DNA of 64,000 nucleotides from [Clostridium] saccharolyticum WM1 (lineage in GTDB: Bacteria > Bacillota > Clostridia > Lachnospirales > Lachnospiraceae), in assembly GCF_000144625.1 (NCBI RefSeq), contig NC_014376.1, forward strand, positions 3,868,501 through 3,932,500. The letters are read 5' to 3'. The notes under the pieces are model-generated. The model saw only the letters and a list, made by a program, of their open reading frames with translations, was not told the DNA's origin and made no database searches. This document shows positions 25,116 to 34,557 of the stretch, in pieces; position 1 is the stretch's first letter, and each line of letters starts with the position of its first letter. The position numbers were made by a program, and so were the translations under genes.

Positions 25116-26570
25116 TTACATTTCTAAATTTGCAAGCATTTTTTCTTTTCTTGCCAGCATTTCGTCGATTCTGGCAATATACTGTTCTACATCCTTAACA
25201 TTTTCCACCCGTTCCAGACGGTTTTCTGAAGGAAATACCACCTTGGTGGTGGTTCCTGCCCCGCAGGCTGCAATGGTCTGTTTTTCTTCCATAATTAAAA
25301 TATTATAGATACAGGCTTTGCCCGGAAGGGAATAACCAACATTTTCAAAATTGCCGGCCATGTTCTTCTGGCGGTACAGGTAATAAGGCTCCTGCCCCAT
25401 GTTTCTGGCATAGGAAGCAGTCAGGCCGATCATTTCCTCCGTGTTTGTGATCTTTAAATCTCCATACTTATCCTTAAACATGTTAAGGCGTGCCGCACGC
25501 TTAATGGCAAGGGAATGAACGGTAATGCCATCAGGCCCAAGAGCCTGAATTTCCTCCATGGTGCGTACTACATCCTCCATATCCTCTTCCGGCAGGCCGA
25601 TGATTAAGTCCATGTTGATGTTATCAAAGCCCAAAGACCTGGCCATGTGAAACCGGTCCTTTACCATATCTACGGTGTGGCGGCGTCCAATCAGATCCAG
25701 GGTTTCCTGCTTCATGGTCTGGGGATTAATGGATATGCGGGTCACTCCGTGGCTTTTTAAAACCTGAAGCTTTTCCAGTGTGATGCTGTCCGGCCGTCCG
25801 GCTTCCACAGTAAATTCCTTCACCCTGGTAAAATCAAAGGTGGTTTTCAGTCTGCTTATGAGCATCTCTAAATGAAGGGAGGAAAGGGAAGTAGGCGTCC
25901 CTCCGCCGATATAAACCGTATCAAGGGTCCTGCCAGCCATTTTCTCCGCCGTATCATCCATTTCCTTAAATAAGGCTTCCAGGTACTGTTCCATGCGCTT
26001 TTCCCATTGTCCGATGGGAAAAGAAGTGAAAGAGCAATAAAGGCAGGTGGTCGGGCAGAAAGGGATTCCGATATACAGGCTGTATCCCCGGTGGTAATCA
26101 ATGGAGGAAAGCAGTTCCATCTCCCGGCCGGCGATCTCCAGGCTCAAATCTATTTTTCCATCGCTGGTCAAATAAGTGTTTTTCATGTATTTGCGGACTT
26201 CATCCTCCGTATAACCCAGGGAAAGCTTTGTCATGGCTATCTTAGTAGGCCGGATTCCGGTTAAAGTACCCCAGGGAAGGGCCATTCCCGTAAGTTCCTG
26301 TACCATGCCGTATAGCATCCGCTTGATCCGGTTCTTGGTGTCAAAACGGTCGGAAAAATCTGCCTCTGTGGATGACGATTTTGTGATCTCATTCTCAAAA
26401 TCCTGAATCGTCAGCTCAAAAGCATCTTTCCATTTCCTCCCCCGTACAAGAAGGCGGTATGCTTCCCCCGGGCTTTCCTCATGGACAAAACCCTCTCCGG
26501 GATAAAAAGCCATCAGAAGCTCCCTGATATCCTGTTCAAAGGATTGGTCGTCTAATAATAATCCTATCAT
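25116..26570 (-). CDS. hemZ: HemZ-type coproporphyrinogen III oxidase-like radical SAM protein
   Basis: The 484-residue radical SAM enzyme has the cluster motif CPTTCLYCSF (Cys-x3-Cys-x2-Cys near 171-178), the SAM-binding YIGGGTPTSL near 220, and the HemN-family ISINPQTMKQETLDLIGRRH near 278. A HemZ-specific N-terminal domain is present. Related proteins act as anaerobic coproporphyrinogen dehydrogenases, but many HemN-like homologues have other roles such as heme chaperoning, and no heme genes are near. The next genes are an MBL-fold hydrolase and relA, a conserved clostridial arrangement as far as I recall. Family sure, reaction less so. Confidence 0.85.
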   Translation of the reverse strand: MIGLLLDDQSFEQDIRELLMAFYPGEGFVHEESPGEAYRLLVRGRKWKDAFELTIQDFENEITKSSSTEADFSDRFDTKNRIKRMLYGMVQELTGMALPWGTLTGIRPTKIAMTKLSLGYTEDEVRKYMKNTYLTSDGKIDLSLEIAGREMELLSSIDYHRGYSLYIGIPFCPTTCLYCSFTSFPIGQWEKRMEQYLEALFKEMDDTAEKMAGRTLDTVYIGGGTPTSLSSLHLEMLISRLKTTFDFTRVKEFTVEAGRPDSITLEKLQVLKSHGVTRISINPQTMKQETLDLIGRRHTVDMVKDRFHMARSLGFDNINMDLIIGLPEEDMEDVVRTMEEIQALGPDGITVHSLAIKRAARLNMFKDKYGDLKITNTEEMIGLTASYARNMGQEPYYLYRQKNMAGNFENVGYSLPGKACIYNILIMEEKQTIAACGAGTTTKVVFPSENRLERVENVKDVEQYIARIDEMLARKEKMLANLEM

Positions 26571-26631
26571 ATTGTTTCCTCTTTATCCGTCCGTAGATGT
26601 TGGACATGGTGAGATACCGGTACGGCGTCTC

Positions 26632-27276
26632 TTATTCTCGATTTCCAGCCGCCGGGTTGTACACCTTCTCGTGACCGATACTGGTTATGTCCCCATGGCC
26701 CGGATAGACAAGAGTTTCCTCAGGCAGGACAAAAAGCCGCTCTCTAATGGAACTTAAGATCATGGACTGGCTGCCTGTAGGAAAGTCCGTTCTTCCCAAT
26801 GACCCCGAAAAAAGAGTATCTCCGCTTATAAGAACACTTTCTGCTTGGATCAGGTAACAGACTGAGCCTGCGGTATGGCCGGGAGTAAACAAAACTTGGA
26901 AGGTTATTCCACCAAAGGAAAGAATGGCTCCGTCCCGTACATATTCATCTGCATTGACCGTGCAGGCCCTGCCGAAAGCGGATGACAAATTGACCGCCGG
27001 ATCCTTCAGCAGTGCTTTTTCCTGTTCTCCGGCCAAAATCTTCACCTCAGGAAACGCTTCTTTAATGTCTTTCACCGCCAGAATATGATCAAAATGCCCA
27101 TGGGTTAATAAAACAACCTCCGGGATCAGGGAAAGCTGTCTGCACATATCCAGAATATATGTCCCGTCACCGCCAGGATCCACGATTACCGCTTTTTTTA
27201 ATGATTCACGGTACATCACATAGCAGTTGGTTCCAAGCTGGCCTACAGGATAGGTCCTTATTCTGAAATCACTCAT
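26632..27276 (-). CDS. MBL-fold hydrolase, glyoxalase II-like (YqgX type)
   Basis: The 214-residue metallo-beta-lactamase-fold protein has the motif LTHGHFDHILAVKD near 58, the His of LFTPGHTAGSVCY near 133, the bridging Asp of ISGDTLF near 151 and a late His in VYPGHGD near 193, so the two-metal site is complete. This short class hydrolyses thioesters (hydroxyacylglutathione hydrolase-like) or unknown small molecules. Gram-positive anaerobes lack glutathione, so the natural thiol is uncertain. It is followed on the same strand by hemZ and preceded by relA. Confidence 0.82.
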   Translation of the reverse strand: MSDFRIRTYPVGQLGTNCYVMYRESLKKAVIVDPGGDGTYILDMCRQLSLIPEVVLLTHGHFDHILAVKDIKEAFPEVKILAGEQEKALLKDPAVNLSSAFGRACTVNADEYVRDGAILSFGGITFQVLFTPGHTAGSVCYLIQAESVLISGDTLFSGSLGRTDFPTGSQSMILSSIRERLFVLPEETLVYPGHGDITSIGHEKVYNPAAGNRE

Positions 27277-27364
27277 GTCTTTATCTCCTAACTCAAATTA
27301 TCTTTATAGAACTCTGCTGCTTATTCGTTCGGCTCATGGCTTGCGCAAAATGAGAAAAACTGCG

Positions 27365-29689
27365 TTATCCCGCAGTCCTCTCAATGTCTATGACCCCTTC
27401 GATTTGTCTTAGCTTATCTACCAGCTTTCTCAGCTCTTCCACGCCGTGGATATCAAAGGTCATGGTAATGGTGGCCTTTCCCTGCTTGTTGGTCCTGGAG
27501 TTCATGGAGGTGATATCGATCTGTCTTTCCGTGAACACCTTGGATATATCAACAAACATACCGATCCGGTTATTTGCAAAGATTTTGATTTCCGTAGAAT
27601 ACCGTTCCTTGGTGTCATCGCCCTCTGCCTGCTGCCATTCCGCGTCAATGAGACGGTTTCGTTCATCCTCCGGCAGGTTTAAGACATTGACGCAATCTGT
27701 CCTGTGGATGGAGATCCCCCGTCCCCGGGTAACAAAGCCCACGATCTCATCTCCGGGAACCGGACTGCAGCACTTGGAAAAACGGACTGCAAGATCATGG
27801 ATCCCCTTTACCACGATTCCGCTGCCGGAACGCCGCTTCACAGGCAGCCTGCTGCTCATATCTTCTATATCATTTAAAATGCTGTTGTCCGTCACATCCT
27901 TTTTAAGCTTTTTATTCCGCTCATCCACCATCTTATTGATGACCTGGCCCTCTTTTAGGCCTCCGTGTCCGATGGAAGCAAGGACGGATTCCCAGTCACG
28001 GAAGGCATAGCGTTTCATGACCTTTTCCTGGTATTCCGGCTTGTTGATCTCAGGGTAATTGATTCCCTTTGTCTTGCAGTACCGGTCCACCATTTCCTTG
28101 CCGCGAAGGATGTTATCTTCTTTCAGCTCCGTTTTAAACCACTGATTGATCTTGTTCTTGGCCTGGGTGCTTTTTACCATATTCAGCCAGTCCCGGCTGG
28201 GGCCTCTGCTGTTCTGGGATGTAATGACCTCCACCTGGTCCCCATTCTCGATCACATATTCTATGTTCACTAATTTTCCATTGACCCTGGCTCCCACCAT
28301 TTTATTGCCTACCGCGCTGTGGATGGAGTATGCAAAATCAATGGGCGTGGAACCGGCGGGAAGATTTTTCACGTCTCCTGAGGGAGTAAAGCAGTAAACA
28401 CTGTCGGAGAACAGATCCAGATCTCCCTTTACCATATTCAGGAATTCCTTGTTATCGGACATGTCCTTCTGCCATTCCAGGATCTGGCGCAGCCAGCTTA
28501 GCTTCTCTTCCTCTTTGCCTGCCGCCACCTGTCCGCTTCCGCTTTCCTTGTATTTCCAGTGGGCGGCAATTCCGTATTCTGCAGTGCGGTGCATCTCGTA
28601 AGTACGAATCTGTATCTCAAAGGGCTGCCCGTTATTTCCAATGAGAGTGGTATGGAGGGACTGGTACATATTGGGCTTGGGCATTGCTATATAATCCTTG
28701 AAACGGCCGGGAATGGGCTTATACATTTCATGGATCACCCCAAGGGCAGCGTAGCAGTCCTTGACGCTGTCTACGATGATTCGTACTGCAAACAGATCAT
28801 AAATCTGGTCCAGGGTCTTGTTCTGGTTCACCATTTTTTTATAGATGCTGAAAAAATGCTTTACACGGCCGTCTACCCTGGCTTCGATCCCTCCGGACCT
28901 TAAGTGGTCCTGCACTTCATCCACAATGCTCTTTACAAAGGTTTCCCTGGCATCTTTTTTTAAGGATATTTTTTCTGCCAGCTCATAATAGATTTCCGGC
29001 TGTAAATATCTTAAGGACAGGTCATCAAGCTCGATCTTGATCTTGGAAATACCAAGGCGGTGGGCAATGGGGGCATAGATTTCCATGGTCTCCTTTGCCT
29101 TTTCCTTTTGTTTTTCCGGTTTCATGTACTGAAGGGTCCGCATGTTATGCAGGCGGTCCGCCAGCTTGATGATAATGACACGAATATCCTTTGCCATGGC
29201 CAGAAACATTTTCCGTAAGTTTTCAGCCTGGATCTCCATCTTATCCATGGACCAGGAGATCTGGGTCAGCTTGGTGACGCCGTCTACCAAAAGGGCTACC
29301 TCTTCTCCGAATTCAGCTTTCAGCTCATCCAAGGACATGATGGTATCCTCTACCACATCATGGAGGATCCCGGCGGCTATGGTCTCCTTATCCATCTCCA
29401 AGTCAGCCAGAATAATGGCAACACAAAGAGGGTGAATGATATAGGGTTCACCCGATTTGCGTCTTTGGTCCTTATGCGCTTCTTCCGCAATATGATATGC
29501 TTTTTCTATCATCGTGATATCATCAGAAGGATGATATCTCCTTATGCTGTGGACCAATTCTTCATAAAGCACGTCCGGGCTGGTAAAATCAGCCGGAGCT
29601 TCCAGATCGATATCTACCTTCCGCTTCTCCGGACGTTCCATCTCCAAAGCTGCCAAATTATTCTGTTCCATTTTCGGATTATCTGCCAT
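27365..29689 (-). CDS. relA: Bifunctional (p)ppGpp synthetase/hydrolase
   Basis: The 774-residue Rel protein has an HD hydrolase domain (HPLCVAIILADLEMDKETIAAGILHDVVEDT near 87-117), a synthetase domain (FKDYIAMPKPNMYQSLHTTL near 332), TGS (YCFTPSGDVKNLPAGSTPIDFAY near 432), a zinc-finger-like CCSPVPGDEIVGF near 630 and a C-terminal ACT domain. Both catalytic domains look intact, so it would make and degrade the stringent-response alarmone. AAAGGTGACGG precedes the ATG. It is 55 bp after adenosine deaminase, so the two purine-related genes may be cotranscribed. Confidence 0.96.
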   Translation of the reverse strand: MADNPKMEQNNLAALEMERPEKRKVDIDLEAPADFTSPDVLYEELVHSIRRYHPSDDITMIEKAYHIAEEAHKDQRRKSGEPYIIHPLCVAIILADLEMDKETIAAGILHDVVEDTIMSLDELKAEFGEEVALLVDGVTKLTQISWSMDKMEIQAENLRKMFLAMAKDIRVIIIKLADRLHNMRTLQYMKPEKQKEKAKETMEIYAPIAHRLGISKIKIELDDLSLRYLQPEIYYELAEKISLKKDARETFVKSIVDEVQDHLRSGGIEARVDGRVKHFFSIYKKMVNQNKTLDQIYDLFAVRIIVDSVKDCYAALGVIHEMYKPIPGRFKDYIAMPKPNMYQSLHTTLIGNNGQPFEIQIRTYEMHRTAEYGIAAHWKYKESGSGQVAAGKEEEKLSWLRQILEWQKDMSDNKEFLNMVKGDLDLFSDSVYCFTPSGDVKNLPAGSTPIDFAYSIHSAVGNKMVGARVNGKLVNIEYVIENGDQVEVITSQNSRGPSRDWLNMVKSTQAKNKINQWFKTELKEDNILRGKEMVDRYCKTKGINYPEINKPEYQEKVMKRYAFRDWESVLASIGHGGLKEGQVINKMVDERNKKLKKDVTDNSILNDIEDMSSRLPVKRRSGSGIVVKGIHDLAVRFSKCCSPVPGDEIVGFVTRGRGISIHRTDCVNVLNLPEDERNRLIDAEWQQAEGDDTKERYSTEIKIFANNRIGMFVDISKVFTERQIDITSMNSRTNKQGKATITMTFDIHGVEELRKLVDKLRQIEGVIDIERTAG

Positions 29690-29744
29690 ATGCCGTCACC
29701 TTTTTTTGTAGCATTCCTGGTTTTCACCTGTTTTTTAAACGTAG

Positions 29745-30740
29745 TTAACATTCATTATAATTATTTTTGTCGAAAAATGCAATTAATTTTTCTTTTTCCC
29801 CTTCTTCAAGGAAGGCCCCTTCCAGGGCGTACCGGTTCATCTGTCTTAAATCTGCTTCTGTAAAGCCCATGTATTTCTTAATAAGTTCCCCTTCCTTTTC
29901 CAGGGTAGTATCAGAAACGGTCATGTTATCCGTGTTATAGGTAACCCGGATCCCCCGGTCATAAAAGGCCTTTAAGGGATGGTCCTCAATGGAGGGTACC
30001 GCCTTTGTCTGAAGGTTGCTGACCACACACATCTCTAAGGTAATCTTTTCCTTTTTTAGAAGGTCCATACATGCCTCCGAACGGATTGCCGCGCATCCGT
30101 GTCCGATCCGTTTTGCCCCATAATGGACCGCCTTTATGATATTTTCATAATCTCCGCACTCTCCTGCATGGATGGTAAATGGAATGTCCTTTTGCCCGGC
30201 CGCCAGAAAGAGCGGCTCAAAATGCTCCATGGGGATCATCCCTTCCGGTCCTGCAAGATCCACTCCCACGACTCCCTTCCCTAAGTAGGCCTGGGCCAGT
30301 TCAAAGGTTTCCTCATTTTCCCGGTCCGGCCCGTTTACCATGGCGCAAAGAAGAATGCCTGCTTTCATCCGTGACTTTTCTGTCCCCTTCTTAACGCCTC
30401 TTATGACCGCTTCCAATACTTTTTCCTTGGACAGTCCTTTACCCGTATGAAGCTGGGGGGCAAAGCGTATCTCACTGAGGATCAGTCCCTGGGAAGCCAG
30501 TTCCTCCGTCAAATGCCAGGAAGCCAGTTCCAGAGCTTCTTCGGTCTGAAGCAGCCTCCCCGGCAGATCAAAGCACTTTAAATAATCCACCAGGCTTTCA
30601 CAGTTATCTCCTGCAACAAGGCTCTTTCTTCCGCCCTGCCCTTCAAAATCATATCCAATCTGCGCAGAAAGCAGCCTTACCGTATCAATGGATAAGGAGC
30701 CATCCAAATGCAGATGGAGGTCTGTTTCCAATCGTTTCAT
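29745..30740 (-). CDS. add: Adenosine deaminase
   Basis: The 331-residue protein has all zinc and catalytic segments of the family: DLHLHLDGS near 7-15, TIHAGECGDY near 189, RIGHG near 211 and VTYNTDNMTVSDTTL near 269. It converts adenosine (or deoxyadenosine) to inosine. NTDN-M replaces the usual NTDDP, a variation seen in divergent members, so related adenine nucleosides cannot be excluded as substrate. The start has GGAGGGA upstream. It precedes relA. Confidence 0.9.
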   Translation of the reverse strand: MKRLETDLHLHLDGSLSIDTVRLLSAQIGYDFEGQGGRKSLVAGDNCESLVDYLKCFDLPGRLLQTEEALELASWHLTEELASQGLILSEIRFAPQLHTGKGLSKEKVLEAVIRGVKKGTEKSRMKAGILLCAMVNGPDRENEETFELAQAYLGKGVVGVDLAGPEGMIPMEHFEPLFLAAGQKDIPFTIHAGECGDYENIIKAVHYGAKRIGHGCAAIRSEACMDLLKKEKITLEMCVVSNLQTKAVPSIEDHPLKAFYDRGIRVTYNTDNMTVSDTTLEKEGELIKKYMGFTEADLRQMNRYALEGAFLEEGEKEKLIAFFDKNNYNEC

Positions 30741-31079
30741 AACGATCCCTCCTTCTATACTAATGAAAACATTTTATCATACTACGGGAAAAGTAACAAT
30801 TATTTCATTTTGCTTTCTGCCAGCCTGTCAAGCATAGGTTTTACGGCTGGCCATACCAGGGGATTCTTTCAGAAATCATAAGACAGGAATTGTGATAAAA
30901 TCAGGATTGATTTACTGTTCAGAAATGAATGGTCCGGAAATATATATTTTATTCCAGGATGATACAAGACCGGATAGACCGGAAAATCCTCCGCCGCGGT
31001 GTATCAGGGTAATTACGAAAACCTACCAGCAGACGGAGGATATTTCATCAGGGTGCCATATGACGTTTCATGGTATGAT
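30741..31079. other. Spacer between add and nagZ with a possible gene remnant
   Basis: There are 339 bases without an intact gene. A + strand stretch at about 30978-31080 encodes a protein-like segment (YQGNYENLPADGGYF, then RVPYDVSWYDSI) with no start and with stops upstream. It resembles the end of a decayed gene now overlapping the nagZ 3' end in antisense. I do not recognise its family. Confidence 0.3.
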
Positions 31080-32612
31080 TCAATTACAGACGCACTGCTT
31101 AAACAAAGGCAATACCGCCTCAAAGGATTGCCTGCTGTATTCATATGCCGCTATTTTATCCACTCCGTTACCAACTTCATCCAGATCATAGGGATTCCGG
31201 AATGCTGCCATAACCATGGGGATCTTTAATTGTTCCAGTTCTTTAGCAAGGGAACTCTGTCCACGGTTTAAATGCCCATTATAGGTGCCGAGCACCAGAT
31301 TCGTATATCCCTTACTTTCTACCTTTTTCAGTATTTCGCCGATTTCACCGGGATCGGGATCTATGGAAAAAGAGTATGCATCTCCTCCAAACCTTTCCTG
31401 CATATATGCTGCAAACAGCAGATCATCCATGAATCGGCTGGAGGCCAAAGTGGAACGATCGGCGTAACAGCTTAAAAATACAGGATTATCTCCCAGCAGA
31501 TGGCAGTATCCCCTTTCCCGGTTTGTAAACCGTATGCTTTCGCGAAACAGCGACTTTACAAACTGCTCCGGTTCTTTTCCCGATTTTTTTCCCGTATCTG
31601 CATGGGGGGAAGCATACCTTTTCTTGTATGCAAGGATCCGCTCCACGGCATCGTCGATCCGGGACATGGGAATCTCGCCGGTTTCCACTGCTTTTTCTAT
31701 TTCCCTTGCCGCTTCCGCCGCAAGGCCTGCCGTATGGGAAATGAATATCAAATCAGCACCTGCCTTAATGGCCTTTTTCGCTCCGAAAGCAGTACCAAAA
31801 TATTCTTTGATGGCATTCATTTCCAGGCAATCCGAAATCACCAGTCCCTGAAAGCCCAGTTTTTTTCTCAGTATTCCCTGGATCATGGTTTCTGACATGG
31901 TGACCGGTAAATTTTCCTTTTCAATTCTTGGAAACAATATGTGAGCAAGAGTTACCGCCGGAACCCCCTTACGGAAAGCTTCTTTAAACGGAACCAGTTC
32001 CTCTTTCTCCAGTTCTTCATAGAATTTTCCGATACAGGGCAGGGAAAGATGGGAATCCACTGCCGTATCCCCATGTCCCGGAAAATGCTTTACCGAACAC
32101 ATGATTCCGGAATCTAAATATCCTTTCACCATTTCACAGCCGTATTCGGTAACTACGGTGCTGTCCGGACCAAAGCTTCGTACACCGATTACCGGATTAT
32201 GGGGATTGTTATTAATATCCAGAACCGGAGCCAGATTGAAATTGATCCCCAGCTCTCTCAATTCCTGCCCCGTAAGCAGTGCCGCCTCATATGCATTTTT
32301 CTTATCTCCGGTCTGTGCAAGAGCCATTGCTCCCGGTATGTTGACCGATTCTTCCGGAAGTCTTCTTACAACTCCGCCCTCCTGGTCGATGGTGATAAAA
32401 GCATATTCTCCGGTTTCTTCTTTCACCAGCCTTTGAATGGAATCACAAAGTGCCCTCAGCTGATCCCTGCTTTTAATATTATGGGAAAACAAAATAACGT
32501 TCCCCACTTTATGCTCTCTTACCAGCCCTGTCATTTCTTCCCTTAATTCCCCGGCTGGAAAACCTGCCACCATCATCTGTCCGATCTTCTGTTTTAATGT
32601 CATTTCCCCCAT
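31080..32612 (-). CDS. nagZ: Cytoplasmic beta-N-acetylglucosaminidase, GH3 (NagZ type)
   Basis: The protein has 510 residues from the ATG at 32612, which is preceded by AAAGGGGTG; the longer frame overlaps namZ and is rejected. GH3 NagZ marks are FITIDQEGGVVRRL near 71-84, the His/Asp dyad loop KHFPGHGDTAVDSHLSLP near 168, and the nucleophile segment VISDCLEMNAI near 250. A C-terminal domain extends beyond the catalytic barrel, as in Bacillus NagZ. No signal peptide is seen, unlike Bacillus NagZ, so it acts inside the cell. It removes GlcNAc from GlcNAc-MurNAc fragments. It is the last gene of the peptidoglycan-sugar operon. Confidence 0.93.
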   Translation of the reverse strand: MGEMTLKQKIGQMMVAGFPAGELREEMTGLVREHKVGNVILFSHNIKSRDQLRALCDSIQRLVKEETGEYAFITIDQEGGVVRRLPEESVNIPGAMALAQTGDKKNAYEAALLTGQELRELGINFNLAPVLDINNNPHNPVIGVRSFGPDSTVVTEYGCEMVKGYLDSGIMCSVKHFPGHGDTAVDSHLSLPCIGKFYEELEKEELVPFKEAFRKGVPAVTLAHILFPRIEKENLPVTMSETMIQGILRKKLGFQGLVISDCLEMNAIKEYFGTAFGAKKAIKAGADLIFISHTAGLAAEAAREIEKAVETGEIPMSRIDDAVERILAYKKRYASPHADTGKKSGKEPEQFVKSLFRESIRFTNRERGYCHLLGDNPVFLSCYADRSTLASSRFMDDLLFAAYMQERFGGDAYSFSIDPDPGEIGEILKKVESKGYTNLVLGTYNGHLNRGQSSLAKELEQLKIPMVMAAFRNPYDLDEVGNGVDKIAAYEYSRQSFEAVLPLFKQCVCN

Positions 32613-32628
32613 ACTCACGTCACCCCTT

Positions 32629-33771
32629 TCATCCATAAAGATGATATGCCTTTTTGCGTTCTGAAAATGCTTTTGAATCCCGTTCGAAACCAGCCAGCAA
32701 TTCTTCCTTTGAAGCTGTTTTCCCTGTAAGCTGGTCTGAGCCGAACAAAAGATCTTCCATTGGTCTGGTACTTCCCTCATAAGGATCAAGGAAAGCAAAG
32801 CGGTCTTCATAAATGGTCCTTATTGCATCAAGAAGCTCCAGACCGCAGACCGTGGACCGGAAGGCCCGGCAGTCCGTAACGTGGATATGGACTCCTTCGC
32901 AGGCTTCTCCCTGAAACTTTGAAAAAAATGGGGTGAAATAAGCGGTCGAAAACAACACGCCGGGAAGCTTTTTCTCTGTCATATATTTCACAAGCTTACC
33001 TGCATTTATAAATGGCGCACCGATTATTTCAAAAGGTGCTGCAGTTCCCCTTCCTTCCGAAATATTTGTTCCTTCAAAAAGACAGGCTCCTGCATACACC
33101 AGTGCAGTCTCATATCTTGGCATTGCCGGACTTGGCATGACCCACACATGGCCGGTATCCGGATGCATGGTATGCCTGCTTAAACCTTCACAGGGAATTA
33201 TTGTCAGCCGGCAGCCAAGGTTCTTCTCCGCATTTACCATAAGGGCCAGTTCTCCCACGGTTAACCCATAGCGCATACACAGAGGATATGCCCCTACAAA
33301 GCTTTCAAATCCGGGCTTTAAGCAGTTTCCCTCCACCAGATCTCCCAGAGGATTATAACGGTCCAGGATAATCAGCTCCTTATGAAACCTTGCGCACTCT
33401 TCCAGTGCATAGATCATCGTTGATATGTAGGTGTAATATCTGACCCCCAGATCCTGGATATCATATACAACGGCGTCTACCAGATCCAGCATTTCCCTGG
33501 TCAGCCTCTTTGAATTTCTCCGGTACAGGCTGTATACCGGCAATCCGGTATCCGGGTCCTTGTAATCCTCAACATCTCCGCCTGCTCCTATATTTCCCCT
33601 GACGCCGTGCTCCGGTCCAAACAGGGCCGTGAGCCGGAATTTTTTATGAAGTATGTCAATGGTAGAATTCAAATTCCTGTCAACGCCTGAAATAGAAGTG
33701 ATCAGACCCAGACGTTTCCCGTCAAAGACCTTATGCCAGCGGTCCACACAATCGATCCCGTTTTTTACCAT
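32629..33771 (-). CDS. namZ: Exo-beta-N-acetylmuramidase NamZ (DUF1343)
   Basis: The 380-residue protein matches the DUF1343 family: FGPEHGVRGNIGAG near 51, VYDIQDLGVRYYTYIST near 103, LDRYNPLGD near 136, RYGLTVGELA near 166, VMPSPAMPRYETAL near 210 and EGTNISEGRGTAAPFE near 233. NamZ (YbbC) of Bacillus removes terminal MurNAc from glycan chains and works with NagZ. Here no signal peptide is visible, so it should act on imported oligosaccharides. It lies 16 bp before the nagZ start. ATG follows CAGGAGG. Confidence 0.92.
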   Translation of the reverse strand: MVKNGIDCVDRWHKVFDGKRLGLITSISGVDRNLNSTIDILHKKFRLTALFGPEHGVRGNIGAGGDVEDYKDPDTGLPVYSLYRRNSKRLTREMLDLVDAVVYDIQDLGVRYYTYISTMIYALEECARFHKELIILDRYNPLGDLVEGNCLKPGFESFVGAYPLCMRYGLTVGELALMVNAEKNLGCRLTIIPCEGLSRHTMHPDTGHVWVMPSPAMPRYETALVYAGACLFEGTNISEGRGTAAPFEIIGAPFINAGKLVKYMTEKKLPGVLFSTAYFTPFFSKFQGEACEGVHIHVTDCRAFRSTVCGLELLDAIRTIYEDRFAFLDPYEGSTRPMEDLLFGSDQLTGKTASKEELLAGFERDSKAFSERKKAYHLYG

Positions 33772-33836
33772 AACCTGCCTCCTGCCGGATTAAACGGATA
33801 TGCCTGCATATCCAGTTAATCACTGCCATCCATACG

Positions 33837-33868
33837 ATTATCGGAAGTGGTTTTACACTTCCGATAAT
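33837..33868 (-). promoter_or_regulatory. Strong hairpin spanning the deacetylase stop codon inside the operon
   Basis: ATTATCGGAAGTG and its exact complement CACTTCCGATAAT form a 13-bp stem with a 6-nt loop; the deacetylase stop TAA lies at the junction of stem and loop. No T-run follows on the minus strand. It is followed by a smaller hairpin (GGATATG-CCTG-CATATCC, 33796-33813). Probably an mRNA processing or stability element that changes namZ-nagZ output relative to the genes upstream. Confidence 0.55.
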
Positions 33869-34557
33869 ATAACCTTTTTTTGTTCCTGATCCAAATCAAA
33901 AGCCTCCGCATATCCGGTTCTTGCCAGACAGCCGTTTACCCTCATGAGATGCTCATAATACTCTTTATAGGGAAAAGACGGGCTGTGCACGGCAAACCAA
34001 TGGGTGTCAATGGCCTTTTTCCATAGCTCAAATCCTTCTTTTGAAACTTCCAGGTAAATATATTTTTCAAAGCCAGCCGAATCTTCCCAGTTTTCCGCAT
34101 AATAGGGTCCTTTTGCGAAATGAGCACTGTATTTCCTCTCAAGCCCGGGAAGTCCTGCAAAAAACTGGGCATCCTTTACGATCCTGTGGGTTGTTTCATG
34201 GTCCTTATGCATGCTGTTCTTCCAATGGGTCAGCAATGCAGCGGGCCGGTATTGGCGGATTATATCGCAGAGCTGAAACCGCACCTCATCATTGTCCGGC
34301 AATTCTCCATCTGTGTAAGGCAATACCACAGCCTCCCCTCCCAGCATTTCGGCAAAGGAATGGGCTTCCTGTTCCTTTTGTATTCTGTATTCTTCCACCG
34401 GCATACCAGGCGGATTCCCTCTTTCCCCGCCGGTCAATGCTACGGTAACGATCTGACAGCCCTTTAATGCCATAGTCGCCAGGAATCCGCCGCTTGTCAG
34501 CTCTGCATCCCCCACATGACCGCCGATTGCCATGATGCACTTTCTTTCCCCGTTCAT
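33853..34557 (-). CDS. PIG-L/LmbE-family deacetylase-like protein with altered active-site motif
   Basis: The protein has 234 residues from the ATG at 34557, which overlaps the preceding stop as ATGA. PIG-L proteins are zinc N-deacetylases of GlcNAc-type sugars. The usual A-H-P-D-D-x-E box appears here as G-H-V-G-D-A-E near residue 13. The zinc ligands His and second Asp are kept, while the first Asp, the catalytic base, is Gly. The second metal box THWKNSMHKDHETTH near 139 is intact. Context predicts a substrate derived from GlcNAc or MurNAc. It may be catalytically altered rather than dead, since such variants form a subgroup in clostridia as far as I recall. Confidence 0.82.
   Translation of the reverse strand: MNGERKCIMAIGGHVGDAELTSGGFLATMALKGCQIVTVALTGGERGNPPGMPVEEYRIQKEQEAHSFAEMLGGEAVVLPYTDGELPDNDEVRFQLCDIIRQYRPAALLTHWKNSMHKDHETTHRIVKDAQFFAGLPGLERKYSAHFAKGPYYAENWEDSAGFEKYIYLEVSKEGFELWKKAIDTHWFAVHSPSFPYKEYYEHLMRVNGCLARTGYAEAFDLDQEQKKVILSEV

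Noticed and set aside
30892..31229. 99- and 76-codon + strand frames
   Set aside because: They overlap the nagZ 3' end in antisense and lack ribosome sites; only a short protein-like remnant is kept as a low-confidence note.
32613..32810. 66-codon N-terminal extension of nagZ
   Set aside because: It overlaps namZ in another frame; the ATG at 32612 has its own ribosome site and matches the NagZ family start.
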